From the NCBI GenBank assembly GCA_036768485.1, contig JAVLUZ010000142.1, positions 4,668,049 through 4,732,048 on the forward strand: 64,000 bases of DNA, in the 5' to 3' direction. Made by a program: the position numbers and the translations under genes. Source of the stretch: Mermis nigrescens. Lineage: Eukaryota; Nematoda; Enoplea; Mermithida; Mermithidae. Below, one piece after another: positions 11,691 through 21,879 of the stretch. How positions within the stretch are numbered: position 1 is the first letter of the stretch; the number at the start of each line of letters is the position of its first letter. The notes beneath the pieces were generated by a model. It had not been told where the DNA came from. It did not search any database and saw nothing but the letters and a program-made list of their open reading frames with translations.

Positions 11691-12225
11691 TCAATCCCAA
11701 CGGTACAGCTCTAATCTGGATGTAGTTCATTCTTATTTATTTCCTTTTATTTAATCATTATGCATTTTTAATGTGTTGTTTAATTTAACAGGATGAGAAC
11801 AATTCACAATCTTTGTAATTTGTAAACCTCACCTAACCGCCTATTATACATTTGTAAATGACATACCTAATGCACCAAAACAATCATGTTCACAAAAATA
11901 AAAGTTACTAGACTTAAATGCCTAATACAATAATTTTTATAACTTTAACCAACGATTTAATCTAACCTTATTCTTACTTGTGAACATCATAGACTTACAT
12001 TTATCACACCATCGACATATCATAGGCTTAACTTCATCTATACCTATGTATATTACCCTTAGCACGACCCTCGGACTCGGCCTGCGCCACGGCCGAGGCA
12101 AGGATTTTGAACTGCCTCGACCTCGGCCGAGGGTCCAAAAAGTACCGTCGGTCCGATCACTGTTAAACAGTACATATACGTAAGCAAACATAAGAGGAAG
12201 AATAGAGCTCCCTCACTTAGCTCAT
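11690..12225. other. AT-rich stretch with one GC-rich island, no gene recognised
   Basis: Mostly AT-rich filler. The exception is 12055-12150, where CTCGGCCTGCGCC and CTCGACCTCGGCCGAGGG form GC-rich self-complementary blocks that may be a decayed transposon terminus. No frame of note. Confidence 0.5.
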
Positions 12226-12229
12226 CAAA

Positions 12230-12722
12230 AAACTCGTTTAAACAATTTTTACGTCAGTGTGTATTGCCCTTTTTAACCAGAAAATGGAGCAGGTAGAGTA
12301 GTACCTTGCAATCTAAGGAATTCCGTAATTGGTCCTGCCACACTTTCCGGCGCTGCACTTTGTTGTCTACAAGCAGAAATCTACGATTTGCAACTTTAAA
12401 AAAACGGATGAGAAGTCAAGGAGGATGAAAAAAATTAAAGATTCTTCAGGCGCATATTGTAATTCTTATTATTATTATTATTACTATTATTAATATTATT
12501 ATAATTATAAAAATAATAATTACATTAATAATTAGAATAATAATAATTATTATTATCATTATTTTAATCGTTATTATTATTGCTGATATTATCATCATTA
12601 TTGTCATTATAATTATTATAATTATTAACAACACCAACATCATCATCGTCATCAGGATCGTAATCACCACCAAAGACATCGTCGTCGTCGTCTCATCATC
12701 ATCATCATCATCACCACCACAC
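12230..12722 (+). repeat. Partial family I repeat with ATT/ATC microsatellite
   Basis: 12235-12455 matches 22975-23195 (AACAATTTTTACGTC, GAAAATGGAGCAGGTAGAG, then ACGGATGAGAA) and is followed, as there, by an ATT/ATC microsatellite (about 12463-12720). The low-complexity frames inside it are not genes. Confidence 0.75.
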
Positions 12723-12830
12723 ATGCACATAGGGGGGGGTGAGGGGGGCTATTACCCCCCTGAGGGGTCAGCTAGACCGGTACTGTCCGGCGATTTTGAG
12801 CAAACAGGTGTTGTTCTGCATCATCATCAC
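12722..12830 (-). repeat. Family C MITE fragment
   Basis: Shares GCACATAGGGGGGGTGAGGG, a GGGTCAGCTAGNC block and ACTGTCCGGCGATTTTGAGC with the longer copy at 39060-39495. Truncated where it meets a CATCATCAC tract. Confidence 0.65.
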
Positions 12831-12856
12831 CATCATCACCATATTATTATTATCAA

Positions 12857-13426
12857 CAGGGGCGTAACCAGCCGGGGGCGGGGGGCCGCCCCCAGAATGG
12901 AAAAATATTCTATTTTTCACAAGGGTTCCCAAAGGAAAAAATTATAAATTCTCAAAATCAACTAAAAGGACAACCAAAATGCGTTTTTAGCACACTATTT
13001 AGATTCTAAACTCGTAATTTTCCAGCGCTTCGCGCCGGATTTCTATTTACTATCCTTTTTCTGACCTTAGAAGCCCAGATTTGACTTGAAAATGGCGAAT
13101 ATCTCTGAGAGTTTTGCATTATTTATTGCATAATTTTCTTTGCAAAACTGCAAAATTAAATGCAAAGAAAATAATTTCGAAATGTTTTGGAGTCAATTTT
13201 TAACTTGATATTGAGAAAGTTGTCGTACCCATTCGTTAAAAGAGAGATTTTTTTGATATCCAACTTTGAAATCAAGCAATTATTTGAAATTTTTCACTGC
13301 ACCATGGCATAGATCTCAAGAAACGCTCAAAAATGTCATTATTTTCGCGTATCTCCTCATGATTCCCGAGATATAGGACTTCTAAAATTCTGCCCCCCCC
13401 GAAATAAAATCCTGGTTACGCCCCTG
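12857..13426. mobile_element. hAT-type MITE with perfect 15-bp TIRs and 8-bp target duplication
   Basis: Starts CAGGGGCGTAACCAG and ends with its exact complement CTGGTTACGCCCCTG. Flanks are the identical 8-mer ATTATCAA on both sides (12849-12856 and 13427-13434). TIRs starting CAGGG with 8-bp duplications are the hallmark of hAT transposons. It is 570 bp with no transposase frame, so it depends on a source elsewhere. It carries the palindrome GCGCTTCGCGC (13023-13040). Confidence 0.93.
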
Positions 13427-13435
13427 ATTATCAAT

Positions 13436-14090
13436 ATCCGTATTATTCAGATAAATTAGATGAACATGAGCAGGCAACAGTATATGTATATATAATTGAC
13501 AGTAGTAACTTTCCAGGTGCCAGGCAACGTCCTGATTAAAAAAGGCCTCCAATACAGCTAGTATAAATCATCAATTAATTTGGTATTTATTAATTTCTTA
13601 ATTAAGCGATCATTCCATCTTTTAAAATATTACACAATCGTTCCACTAAGCCAGCTTGGTGTGCAGCGGATTAATATAATACGACACAAGAAAGCGGCAG
13701 ATTTCGACAGGTTCTTGGTCGACAGATTCAATACAGCCGCATGCCAATAAGGATTTTATTATGAAGGGCTTCAGTAAGTGATGCAGCCCTAATATTAGCC
13801 CGAAAGACGCAGCAAAGAAGGCAAAATCCATACAATTCTGCAGTGTTACTCCGAGCCGCCAGACTGAAAAATTGTAAATTTTTCAGGTTGATATGTTTTC
13901 ATCGTATTTACGCTTTTCTCTAAAGAAGGCAAGAGATGATAATCAGGTTAGCCACAGAACTTTTTTGGCCAGAATTATCTAAAAACTCGCATAAATGTTG
14001 AAGCTAAATCGTAGTAAATTGGTTGTCATCGGTAGTAATAATGATACCTTCATGCAACGCAAACCCTATAAAGCGGGGTAAACCTTCCGA
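13436..14090 (-). repeat. Membrane-ORF repeat unit U1
   Basis: Begins AATATCCGTATTATTCAG, then GATGAACATGAGCAGGC, then CGTCCTGA and AAAAGGCCTCC, with the small ORF on the minus strand, and ends near CCCTATAAAGCGGGGTAAAC. The same order recurs at 14340-15800 (interrupted), 16620-17645 and 25075-25390. U1-U3 lie in tandem in the same orientation, U4 8 kb away. Confidence 0.75.
13646..13902 (-). pseudogene. Small membrane protein family, copy 1 (one frameshift)
   Basis: The start ATGAAAACATATCAACC encodes MKTYQPEKFT as in copies 2 and 3. One missing base about a dozen codons in shifts the frame; the remainder then reads in register with the other copies (MDFAFFAASFGLILGLHHLL, IIKSLLACG, ending INPLHTKLA and a TAG stop) but stops about six codons earlier. 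The retained Leu/Ile-rich segment would span a membrane. Function unknown. A broken member of a local duplicated family. Confidence 0.6.
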
Positions 14091-14097
14091 AAACTAC

Positions 14098-14335
14098 CAT
14101 GCATGCCCCCAATGTTAAGCATTTTTGCAACAAAATTTCCGTGCATGTGCGGGCCAACCTCGACGTGTTGGCAGTGTTGTGACTCGCGGTGGCAGTGTTG
14201 GGACGATGGCAGTTGGGACTACACCTGAAAAACGCACTTTATTTTGTGTCCTTGCGTACGTATCACAAAATATAGGGTCACCAATTTTGAACCGCCGCCC
14301 ACATTAGAAAAATTATGCGTACTCCCCTGATCATC
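14098..14335 (+). repeat. Family F repeat with TGGCAGTGTTGGGAC minisatellite, copy 1
   Basis: Matches 24796-25060: ACCATGCATGCCCC, GTTAAGCATTTTTGCAACAA, CCGTGCATGTGC, a short minisatellite of TGGCAGTGTTGGGACT-like units (about 2.5 here, about four in copy 2), then AAACGCACTTTATTTTGTG and CACCAATTTTGAACCGCC. A reversed fragment of the minisatellite is at 23895-23950. Confidence 0.72.
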
Positions 14336-14399
14336 ATCATCATCATGTTATTATTATTATCAATATCCGTATCATTCAGATAAATTTGATGGACATGAG

Positions 14400-15074
14400 C
14401 AGGCGAGTTCCGGTTCTTGAATAACAAGAACTTCGGTTCCGGTTCTTGAGTAAGTTGGAACCGCCGGTCCGGTTCTCGGTTTCTGTGCTAAAGTATGTAT
14501 GCTCTTGATAGCCTGACTTCATGGTAACGTATGACGACATAATCGAAAGATGAATTATTCAGTAAGTCGCTTCAATCTGGCATATGCACGTTCAAACAAG
14601 TTTTACGTCTAGTTGACAATTTACTTATAAATCACTGAATATTATCTGTGTTTCTTGCATAAAATATTATATCATTTTCGTGTCTATAGCTGAGCAGTAT
14701 CTTGCAGCGCCAGCTACAAGCGTTCCATCGGAACAGCTGTTCAGTGGCGCTGGAATCATTTACGACCCTCTCAGAAACAGGCTACATGGCGAAAAAGCAG
14801 AACGACTGTTATTTTTAAAATATAATTTACCTGTAACAAAATTTGCATACTAAGTTTTAATCTGTAAACTTTTTGGTAATAAAAGATTGAATCGCTGCTT
14901 CATGTCTTCACTAAATTTTATGAAGTTCGATTGTTAACTCTATTTTTAAAAAACCGATAACCGACTCCAAAAAAGATCGGTTCCGGTTCTTAGAAAATCA
15001 AGGAATCAATTCCGGTTCCGGTTCTTAGAAAATCAAAAAATCGGTTCTCGGCTCCGGTTAAGCGGCACATCCCT
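14400..15074 (+). mobile_element. Internally deleted hAT transposon remnant
   Basis: Multiple GGTTCCGGTTCTT subterminal repeats sit at both sides (14407-14480 and 14960-15060). The right end reads CGGCACATCCCTA, the complement of a TAGGGATGTGCCG-type hAT terminus. The left TIR is missing. It contains the last exon of a hAT transposase. It sits inside membrane-ORF unit U2, just after CATGAGCAGGC. Confidence 0.78.
14689..14853 (+). pseudogene. hAT transposase C-terminal (dimerisation) domain, last exon fragment
   Basis: Preceded by a plausible acceptor (TTTTCGTGTCTATAG), the frame reads 54 residues to TAA at 14851-14853. It includes YLAAPATSVPSEQLFSGAG, then DPLRNRLHGEKAERLLFLKY. This is the conserved hAT C-terminal motif (ATSVPSERLFS.AG, RNRL, E....L.FLK), which mediates transposase dimerisation. 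No upstream catalytic DDE or BED-finger coding sequence is seen, so the gene is non-functional here. The frame is undamaged, and G replaces the more usual Ser/Val-Ala after LFS. Confidence 0.9.
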
Positions 15075-15076
15075 AG

Positions 15077-15292
15077 CATGCACCCCCACCCGAGAAACCA
15101 AAATACCCCCAGAATTCAATTTTTGATTATTTGTTTTTTTTCGCAATTTTTTGATGCCAATGGATAGTGTTCGATGAGAAACGTTGAAAAATGATGTTTT
15201 TTACGTCATACCACCATTTTTAACGCCATTTGTTAACCTTTGAAAAATCTTGCACACTCAGAATTTTGGTGCCGCCCACGTATGGTCCTGGA
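15077..15292 (-). repeat. Family A MITE, copy A2
   Basis: Reverse-complement landmarks of family A in order: GAGAAACCAAAATACCCCCAG, TTGATGCCAATGGATAGTG, CGATGAGAAACGTTGAAAAA, TACCACCATTTTTAACGCC, CCTTTGAAAAATCTTGC, AATTTTGGTGCCGCCCACG. It directly abuts the hAT remnant on one side and the membrane-ORF unit on the other. Confidence 0.8.
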
Positions 15293-15995
15293 CTAAAAAA
15301 AGGCCTCCGACACAGCTGGCATAAGTCATCGATTAATTTGATATTTACTCATCGGCCGCAGGAAACAATACCTTGTAGAGCGTTGGCGGATTGAGCCAAT
15401 AAAGGATGAAAAAGCGCCAGCATTTTTCGGGTGGATCTTGGCCGCTTATTATACTGCATTCCAGCAGTAATTTTATGATAATATGTTTGAAGCATTGGTG
15501 CAGCGCTAACAGCAGCCCGCATGTGGCACAAACAACGGCGAAATCAAGGCCGTAACTAAATGATATGCCGATCCGCCAGACTAAATAAAAGGTAAACTTT
15601 TCAGGTTGATATGTTTTCATTGTCAAGAGATGATAATAAGGTTAGCCAAAGAACTTGTTTGCGTTAAAATTATCTTAAAAAAAACTCGCATAAATGTTAA
15701 AGCTAAATCGTAGTACATACATTGGTTGTCACTAGTAGTGATAATGATACATACACGTGATGCAACCCTTATAAAGCGGGGTAGTCAGAGGGGAAAATCC
15801 CATAAAATTTATTTAGAATTGTCCAAGTATGAAATTAGATAGCTTTTTGACGGTCATCAGCCCAGAAATGCTGGAATTTTCGGCACTTCGCGCCATTAAT
15901 TGAATGAAAATTACCATTTAAACTTCAGAAAAGTCAAAATAGAGCTAACGGCAATACATCAAAATTTTTAGGCGCTTCGCGCCAAACATAATTCT
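15293..15995 (-). repeat. Membrane-ORF repeat unit U2 (3' part)
   Basis: Matches U3 (16920-17645) almost base for base over ~700 bp, including the ORF, the CTAAAGAAGG-like leader remnant, the conserved ACGTGATGCAACCCTTATAAAGCGGGG block, and the GGCGCTTCGCGCC palindrome at 15971-15983 at its far end. The upstream part of the unit is interrupted by the hAT remnant and MITE A2. Confidence 0.75.
15345..15620 (-). CDS. Small putative membrane protein, copy 2 (open frame)
   Basis: ATG at 15620-15618, stop TAA, 91 codons. The start is chosen because MKTYQ is shared by copies 1-3. Visible parts: a short polar N-terminus (MKTYQPEKFTFYLVWRIG), a first hydrophobic segment (GLDFAVVCATCGLLLALH), then KHIIIKLLLEC, a polar loop SGQDPPEKC and a second hydrophobic stretch FFILYWLNPPTLY. 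Copy 3 has exactly the same length (276 nt), no indels and about two thirds identical residues, including GLDFAVVC..CGLL.ALHQ and ILYWLNPPTLY. A pyrimidine-rich acceptor-like CTTGCCTTCTTTAG precedes the start in copy 3. It could be a terminal exon of a larger gene or a frame carried by a repeat. Family not recognised. Confidence 0.45.
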   Translation of the reverse strand: MKTYQPEKFTFYLVWRIGISFSYGLDFAVVCATCGLLLALHQCFKHIIIKLLLECSIISGQDPPEKCWRFFILYWLNPPTLYKVLFPAADE

Positions 15996-15996
15996 G

Positions 15997-16193
<197 letters not shown>

Positions 16194-16430
16194 TGGTCCG
16201 TATCCATGGGGGGCGGGGGGCTGCCCCCCGAAATGGTAAAAAATTTTTGTTTCTCCCAAGGGTCCCCCAAAGGAAAAAATTGAATCGTGTAAAAAAATTT
16301 TGGCCAGATATTAACGGATTGGGCGCTACGGCAATTAGTTTACACCCTACTTTAATATTGTTTAAACGCCAATAGCATCATTGGTCCTGCCATCAATTTG
16401 CAGCCTATTTTCACTATATCCTGAAATGTT
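16194..16430 (+). repeat. hAT-like terminal fragment (GTCCGTATCCATGGGGGG type)
   Basis: CTGGTCCGTATCCATGG, then CCGAAATGGNAAAAAAT, then CAAGGGTCCCCCAAAGGAAA resembles the left ends of the elements at 12857 and 36591. It is joined directly to the AT microsatellite, with no matching right end found. Confidence 0.5.
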
Positions 16431-16674
16431 TGCACTCAGTTGGGAGCGTATCTAATTTTGTTATTTAAAAAATGTGCTACTTAATTTTTGTGACTGTATT
16501 TATTGTCGAAAGTGTCAAAAAATGATACCTACATACGCAGTAATGTGATACAATGCAGAAACTCTGGGGTTAGAACAATATCGAAATGAGGTGTTAACAA
16601 ATAGTCGCAGTGCTTAATGCGGTGTATATAATTAGCAGTAGTAAGCTTCCAGGTGACAGACCACGTCCTGACTA

Positions 16675-16918
16675 CACCTGGACGTGGAGGGGGCTTTGGG
16701 GGTATGCAGCCCCCCTGAGAAACCAAAACATTCCCCAGAATTCAATTTTTGAAATTTTTTTGGTTTTTTTTCGCAATTTTTTGATGCCAATGGATAGTGC
16801 TCGATGAGAAACATTGAAAAATGGTGTTTTTTGTCATATTACCATTTATAACGCTATTGTTTGACCTTTGAAAAATCTTGCACTCCCCAGAATTTTGGTG
16901 CCGCCCACGTATGGTCGT
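16675..16918 (-). repeat. Family A MITE, copy A3
   Basis: Same reversed landmarks as A2 (AATTCAATTTTTGAAATTT, TTGATGCCAATGGATAGTGC, CGATGAGAAACATTGAAAAA, CTTTGAAAAATCTTGCAC, GGTGCCGCCCACG) plus a GGGGGCTTTGGGGG end that makes a hairpin with GCAGCCCCCC. Confidence 0.8.
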
Positions 16919-17645
16919 GTGACTAGTAAAAGGCCTCCGACACAGCTGGCATAAATCATCGATTAATTTGATATTTACTCATCGGACCCTGGCTTCAGTA
17001 GTGTGTAAAGCGTCGGCGGATTGAGCCAATATAAGATGAGGTAGCGCAGCCAATTTTCGGGTGGATATGGGCTGCGAATGATTGCGTGCGCTAGCATGAT
17101 CCTTATGATGATTGGTTTGAGCCATTGATGCAGGGCGAAGAGCAGCCCGCACGCCCCACAAACAACGGCGAAATCAAGGCCGTTCTCAAATGTTATGCCG
17201 AGCCGCCAGACTGAAGAAAAGGTAAATTTTTCACGTTGATATGTTTTCATCGTACTTACACTTTTCTCTAAAGAAGGCAAGAGATGATAATAAGGTTAGA
17301 CAAAGAACCTGTTTTGTATTAAAATTATCGAAAAAAACTCGCATAAATGTTAAAGCTAAATTGTAGTAACATAGGTTATCATCGGTAGTGATAATGATAC
17401 ATACACGCGATGCAGCCCCTATAAAGCGGGGTAAACAGAAGGAAAACTCCAAATAAAATTTATTCAGAAATTTTTCAACTATGAAATTAAATAACTTTTT
17501 GTCATTCATCAGCCCAAAAATGCTTTCGGTCGCGCCAACAATTCAATCAAAATTACCATTTCATCTTCAGAAAGATCATAATATGTAGAGCTAACGGCAA
17601 TACGTCAAAACTTTTAGGCGCTTCGCGCCAAATATAATTATGCAT
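16919..17645 (-). repeat. Membrane-ORF repeat unit U3
   Basis: Third unit, continuous from AAAGGCCTCCGACACAGCTGG to GGCGCTTCGCGCC at 17617-17629. It carries ORF copy 3 and the ACGCGATGCAGCCCCTATAAAGCGGGG block at 17407-17432. Confidence 0.78.
16975..17250 (-). CDS. Small putative membrane protein, copy 3 (open frame)
   Basis: ATG at 17250-17248, 91 codons, TAA stop. Segments: MKTYQREKFTFSSVWRLG, hydrophobic GLDFAVVCGACGLLFALH, basic/hydrophobic KPIIIRIMLAHAI, loop SPYPPENW, hydrophobic LILYWLNPPTLY, polar tail. The same length and stop position as copy 2, despite clear divergence, suggest the frame was under constraint for some time. Upstream on the minus strand, CTTGCCTTCTTTAG looks like a 3' splice site 16 bases before the ATG, so it may be a terminal coding exon. 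No signal peptide is obvious. Function not recognised; a chemoreceptor-type or other multi-pass membrane protein fragment is only a guess. Confidence 0.45.
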   Translation of the reverse strand: MKTYQREKFTFSSVWRLGITFENGLDFAVVCGACGLLFALHQWLKPIIIRIMLAHAIIRSPYPPENWLRYLILYWLNPPTLYTLLKPGSDE

Positions 17646-18340
17646 TGATTACCTACCTAAGGGAAACTACAATGTTAGCTAAGAACGATAAAATTGTCGG
17701 AAATTTCCGGCGCGTCCGCCGGATTTTTTAATATGTTCATTTTAAATTGCTTAAGCTCTAGAAGTCATCCAAAGACACACACAACACGCCGAAATATGCC
17801 GTTTTATATATATATATATATAAATCGCTTATAAATGCATTCCTCGAAATGCAAAAAAAATTTTTACAAGGGTCCCCCTAAACAAAAATAAAATGTTTAT
17901 TAAGTAAACCTAAAAGTCTGCGAAAATAGATTTTCAGGGTACTCTTAGGCTGGTACATAAATACAAACTTTTCCGGCGCTTCGCGCCGGATTGATTGTTC
18001 ATTTTTGGCCTTCTTAATCACTTAAAGTTTCTATAACAGGTGAGTTACGCATAAATAACATGTCAAAAATTTTTCCGGCGCTTCGTTGCCGAATTATTCA
18101 TTCTGTTTGTTTTTTGTTTGCAAAGCACAAAGAATGAGTATAGAAATTGTTCATGCATTCGATAATGAGAAATCATTTGTATAGAGAGGTTAACCGATAG
18201 ATTTTGTATTTGAGTATCACATCTGGGCAACGCACTACCGGTTGGCCACGGAAGCCCGTGGTATCCGCAGAACCTCAGCTGGATGGGGACAGGAAAAAAT
18301 TTATGATGGGGGAGGGTAAAAATTTCAATCATGCAATTAA
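17646..18340. repeat. Cluster of decayed repeats with GGCGC palindromes
   Basis: Contains the palindrome in three versions (17708 GGCGCGTCCGCC, 17973-17989 CCGGCGCTTCGCGCCGG, 18076 degenerate) and tracts matching 36600-36960 (ACAAGGGTCCCCC, CATGTCAAAAATTTTTCCGGCG, AATGATGAGAAATCA). The GC-rich piece 18225-18292 lies after a strong minus-strand acceptor-like CTGTCCCCATCCAG and could be a scrap of exon, but no second splice site is convincing. Confidence 0.5.
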
Positions 18341-18376
18341 AAGTGAGAAAATGATGAAAACATATTCTACAGCAGG

Positions 18377-18467
18377 TATCCTTACTAACCAACCAAAACC
18401 AACCAACCGACCAACCGGCCAGCCAATTCAACAGTTAAGCAGCCTGCCAACCAACCAACCGGCTAAA
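18377..18467. repeat. AACC tetranucleotide tract
   Basis: Imperfect CCAACCAACCGACCAACC repeat, related to the larger arrays at 20430 and 21413. Confidence 0.9.
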
Positions 18468-18527
18468 CCTTAAAAGCCTTCTACCATATTTTCTATAGGA
18501 AAGACATAGTGAGGACTTTTTGGGCTA

Positions 18528-18588
18528 TTTTGGCTTTTAAGGCGTTTTTGACTTTTAAGGCTTTTTTGGCTCTTAAGGCGTTTTTAAT
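18528..18588 (+). repeat. 18-bp tandem repeat TTTTTGGCTTTTAAGGCG
   Basis: About 3.4 units with small changes (GACTTTTAAGGC, GGCTCTTAAGGC). No further copies seen. Confidence 0.8.
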
Positions 18589-18589
18589 G

Positions 18590-19254
18590 TTGACTTTCTT
18601 GTATTTTCAGCAGGGTTTTATGCGAAAAGGTAGTCGAAAAAAGAGATATGTCAATCGTTCGCCGCGTGATTTTGGTCTACACATTACCCCAAATATATTA
18701 ATACCCATGTATATCGGCACTTCCTATTAATTTAATAAGATTGCTATTGCTAACTAATAATTTGTGCGACATTAGTGTAATCGGGGCCGCTGATTTCAAA
18801 AATCACTCCCATTTTGATCCTTATACTTTTCTAAATGCAATATACTGACATTCACTGTAATTTATATCAGTGTCATTTTCGGATTAGTGGCTGTATATGA
18901 TAAGGTACTTGAATCGGCTGTTTAGATCGCTTAAGGATTCAGATTGGTGCAGGACATCGGCTAAGCCTGTGACATAAATGGGTCAAAATTGCTCCGCTCG
19001 CTCCGCAATTTTCGCCCTATTTATCTCATGCTTAGCCCATGCGCTGGCACTAATGTGAATGCACATCATAAGCCTAAGCTTAGAAAACAGTTATAAAATC
19101 GCTGGGTTGTTGTTACCAATGTCTTAGGCAGGCTCAGTATATAATATAAATTGTCGGCGCATAAGCTAGACTCGATTTCTATAAACCGGTTTATGTCTGC
19201 TTACAGTTGAGCGCGACTTGACTTATCGGTTTTTGTAAAGTTTGGTTAAGCCCG
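18590..19254. other. No recognised feature
   Basis: Mixed sequence without a coding frame. A near-palindromic stretch around 18935-19060 (CTAAGCCTGTGACATAAATGG ... CTCATGCTTAGCCCATGCGC) suggests an old inverted-repeat element, with TTTGACCC-like and TGCTCCGCTCGCTCCGCA in its middle. Confidence 0.4.
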
Positions 19255-19470
19255 TACATTTGACGGCTCGATATTTCAGGAAGGGGGTCTCGGCCATTTT
19301 TAGGGGGAGGTAAATGACCTCAAATTTTTGGTCAAAAAACGCCTAAAAACGACCTACAATTTTTTCAAAAAATTGGGGGGGATCAAAAATGTTCTGGCTT
19401 TGAAAGGAGGGAGGATGGGGGACGTCCGACTTTGATGGATATCCCTCCATCCCCCTCTTACATGCATGTT
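19255..19470 (+). repeat. Family D repeat, copy D1
   Basis: Landmarks ACGGCTCGATATTTC, GTCTCGGCCATTTTTAG, GTAAATGACCTCAAA, AAAAATTTTCTGGCTT-type and GACGTCCGACTTTG, with a CCCTCCATCCCCC end before ACATGCATGT. Further copies are at 33165-33365 and 37685-37915, with a diverged one at 22190-22340. Confidence 0.75.
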
Positions 19471-19524
19471 TAAGCCTGACCCAAGTCGGAAGTTCTCGAT
19501 CATCCTGACTTTTCAACAGGGTTC

Positions 19525-19660
19525 GACCATAGGTAGGCGGCACCAAAATTCTGGGGGTGCGAGATTTTTCAGAGGTCAATTAATGGCCTTAAAAATGGTA
19601 GTATGGCGGAAAAAACACCATTTTCAACGTTTCTCATCAAGCACTATCGTCGTATGTGAA
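19525..19660 (+). repeat. Family A MITE, copy A4 (3' truncated)
   Basis: ACCATAGGTAGGCGGCACC, AATTCTGGGGGTGCGAG, GGTAGTATGGCGGAAAAAA, CAACGTTTCTCATCAAGCAC, then lost. Confidence 0.8.
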
Positions 19661-19935
19661 GTATAAAGTATGGTTTTGCCTCAAACGCGACCAAAAAAAT
19701 GACACTTTGTAGAGCCTTATTTGAAGAAAAAACAATGTCAAAAAATTGAATTTTATGAGCTCATGTTGAAAAACGTCGGAAAATGCGGTTTTTGCGAGCT
19801 ATCCCAACGAAATTTCCGAGATATTATTCAATTAACTTGGGGTATCCCTGGCCGGATCTTGGATACTGGCCCGTTTACAAAACATGTATATGATACGCTT
19901 ACATACATATATCTATACTTAACGACCTACATGCA

Positions 19936-20415
19936 CAGGCCCGTAACCAGAATTTGATCTCGGAGGGGGGGACAAAAAATTTTGAAAGTCAAATATCTCG
20001 AAAACCATTAGGAGGTAATAAAAAATAAGCGCGATTTTGAACGTTTCTTACCATGCTCTGCACGATAATGAAAAAGTATTCAAAAATTAAAACATTGAGT
20101 TTATTTCATACTCATATACAAAAAATCTGTTGCTTGAACTGATTAAAAAATTTCTTAACTATTCATATTTGTACTCAATCTTTGTGCTTTGCGAAGAAAA
20201 ACAAGCAGAAAATTAGTGATTCGGCGCTAAGCGACGGAAAAAGTTGATTTTTCTCGATGTCCAACTTAAATATGAACGGTTTAAAAGACAAAAACTATAC
20301 AGAAACAATTCAGAACTTTCTCATTACTAGCTTAAAAGTATGCAAAAAATGTTTCTGCGACCTTTTAAATTCAACTTAAGAATTTTTCATCTCTTCCTTT
20401 GGGGACGAGCTTAAG
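19936..20415 (+). repeat. hAT-like element, left end only
   Basis: CAGGCCCGTAACCAG at the left matches the TIR class of the intact element at 12857 (CAGGGGCGTAACCAG). The interior includes CGGCGCTAAGCGACGG (20222). The right end is replaced by the AACC array. Confidence 0.55.
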
Positions 20416-20429
20416 CCTCGCAATGCAGT

Positions 20430-20992
20430 CAAATAACCAAACAATAACTCATGCAGCCAGCCAACTAATCACCCGGCTAGCCAACCAAGCAAACAGCCAA
20501 GCAATCAAACAATCAACCGCAGTCAGCCAACCAACAGACGAACCAAACAACCAGCCAAATCAATCAATCAACAAAGTAGTCAACCAACAAAACAGCCAAC
20601 CAACCAACCAACGAAGCAGCCAACCAATTAAACAATCAAGGAGCCAGCCGGCCACAAACCGACCAACCAACCAACCAGTCAGCCAGCCAATCAGCCAACC
20701 AACTGACCAACTAACCAAACAACCAGCCAACCAACCAAACGGCCAACTAACCAATCAACCAATCAACAGAGCAGTCAACCAACCAAACAACTACCGAAAC
20801 AATGAAGCAGCCAACCAAACAACCGCCTAGCCAACCAAGCAACCACTCAACCAACCAACCAACAAAGCAGCCAACCTACCAACCAGCCAGCCAACCAACA
20901 AAGAGACCATCAACCAACCATCTAACCAATTAAACTACAAAACTCACAAACTTCCAGCCAACCAACCACCCAACCAATGAGCGAACCAATTT
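20430..20992. repeat. AACC/AGCC minisatellite array, left part
   Basis: About 560 bp of CAACCAACCAGCCAACC-type repeats. Frames rich in Gln, Asn, Pro (plus) or Trp, Leu, Gly (minus) are by-products. Confidence 0.95.
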
Positions 20993-20994
20993 AT

Positions 20995-21412
20995 CATAGG
21001 TGCACAAGGTCAGGGTCGGCGGCGAGGGTGAAATCCCAAGAATCCAAAAACAGTAAGTTTAACGTTCACGATTTTTTTGCTGTTATAACGATCAAAATGG
21101 TCAAAATAGCCTAAAAACGTTTTTTCGTGGTAATATCGCATTTAAAAAGCATTTTTAGTCCATTTGACCGCATTATATCACTTTTAACACTAAAAAAATG
21201 CAAAAATTTGTCAATTTTGGAGGGCTTTGGGTAAGAAGTACTTATACGTACTAATCTGACGCAAAGCGCCGGAAAATTTTGACGTTTTTACTGCTTTTGA
21301 CCTCGAAAATGATGGAAAAAAACGTTCCATCAGCCCAATTTCACCGGACAGTACCTGTCCGACTGACCCTCCGTGGGGGGTAATATCCCCCCTCCTTTAT
21401 GTGCATGTATGA
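20995..21412 (+). repeat. Family C MITE inserted in the AACC array
   Basis: Starts CATAGGTGCACAAGGTCAGG and ends TATGTGCATGTATG, so its ends are loosely inverted. Inside are GACGCAAAGCGCCGGAAAAT and GGACAGTACCTGTCCG. The AACC array continues on both sides, so the element inserted after the array formed. Reverse copy at 39060-39495, plus-strand copy at 61005-61355, and fragments at 12722, 21880 and 33002. Confidence 0.75.
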
Positions 21413-21770
21413 AATCAATCAACCAATAATCAAAGCAGTCAGCCAGCCAAACAACCAGCCAACCACCAACAAACCAGCGAAACATTCAATCAATTCGCCT
21501 ACAATGCAATTAGTCAAACAAAGAGCCAGTCAAGCAGCTAGCCAATCGGTCAACCAAGCAGCCAACCGACTGATAAACCAAGCAACCAACTAACCGAACA
21601 AACAGCCTATCAAACAAACAGCTAACCAATAAACCGACTAACCAACCAAGTGGCCAGCCAACCAACCAACTAGGCAGCCAACCGCCCCATTGGCCAACCA
21701 AGCAACCAATTACCAACCAACGAAACAGCCTCAAACAACCGACGAATTATGGACTACCCAAGCAATGAAC
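21413..21770. repeat. AACC/AGCC minisatellite array, right part
   Basis: Continuation of the array after the family C insertion, fading out near ACCAACTAGCCAAACG at 21780. Confidence 0.92.
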
Positions 21771-21879
21771 GAACTAACTGACCAACTAGCCAAACGATTT
21801 AATGAAAGCATAATGCTACATTCATGGTGTCAAAGCGTTAATAGGAACTTTTATAAAAAAGAAAGTAGTATAAGATAAA

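Noticed and set aside
18204..18473. 89-codon frame ending in Pro/Thr/Gln repeats
   Set aside because: Its C-terminal half is the AACC tract; the N-terminal GC-rich piece lacks a second splice site.
20399..20830. 143-codon Gln/Asn/Pro-rich frame resembling a low-complexity protein
   Set aside because: Translation of the AACC array; equally long frames exist in other phases and on the other strand.
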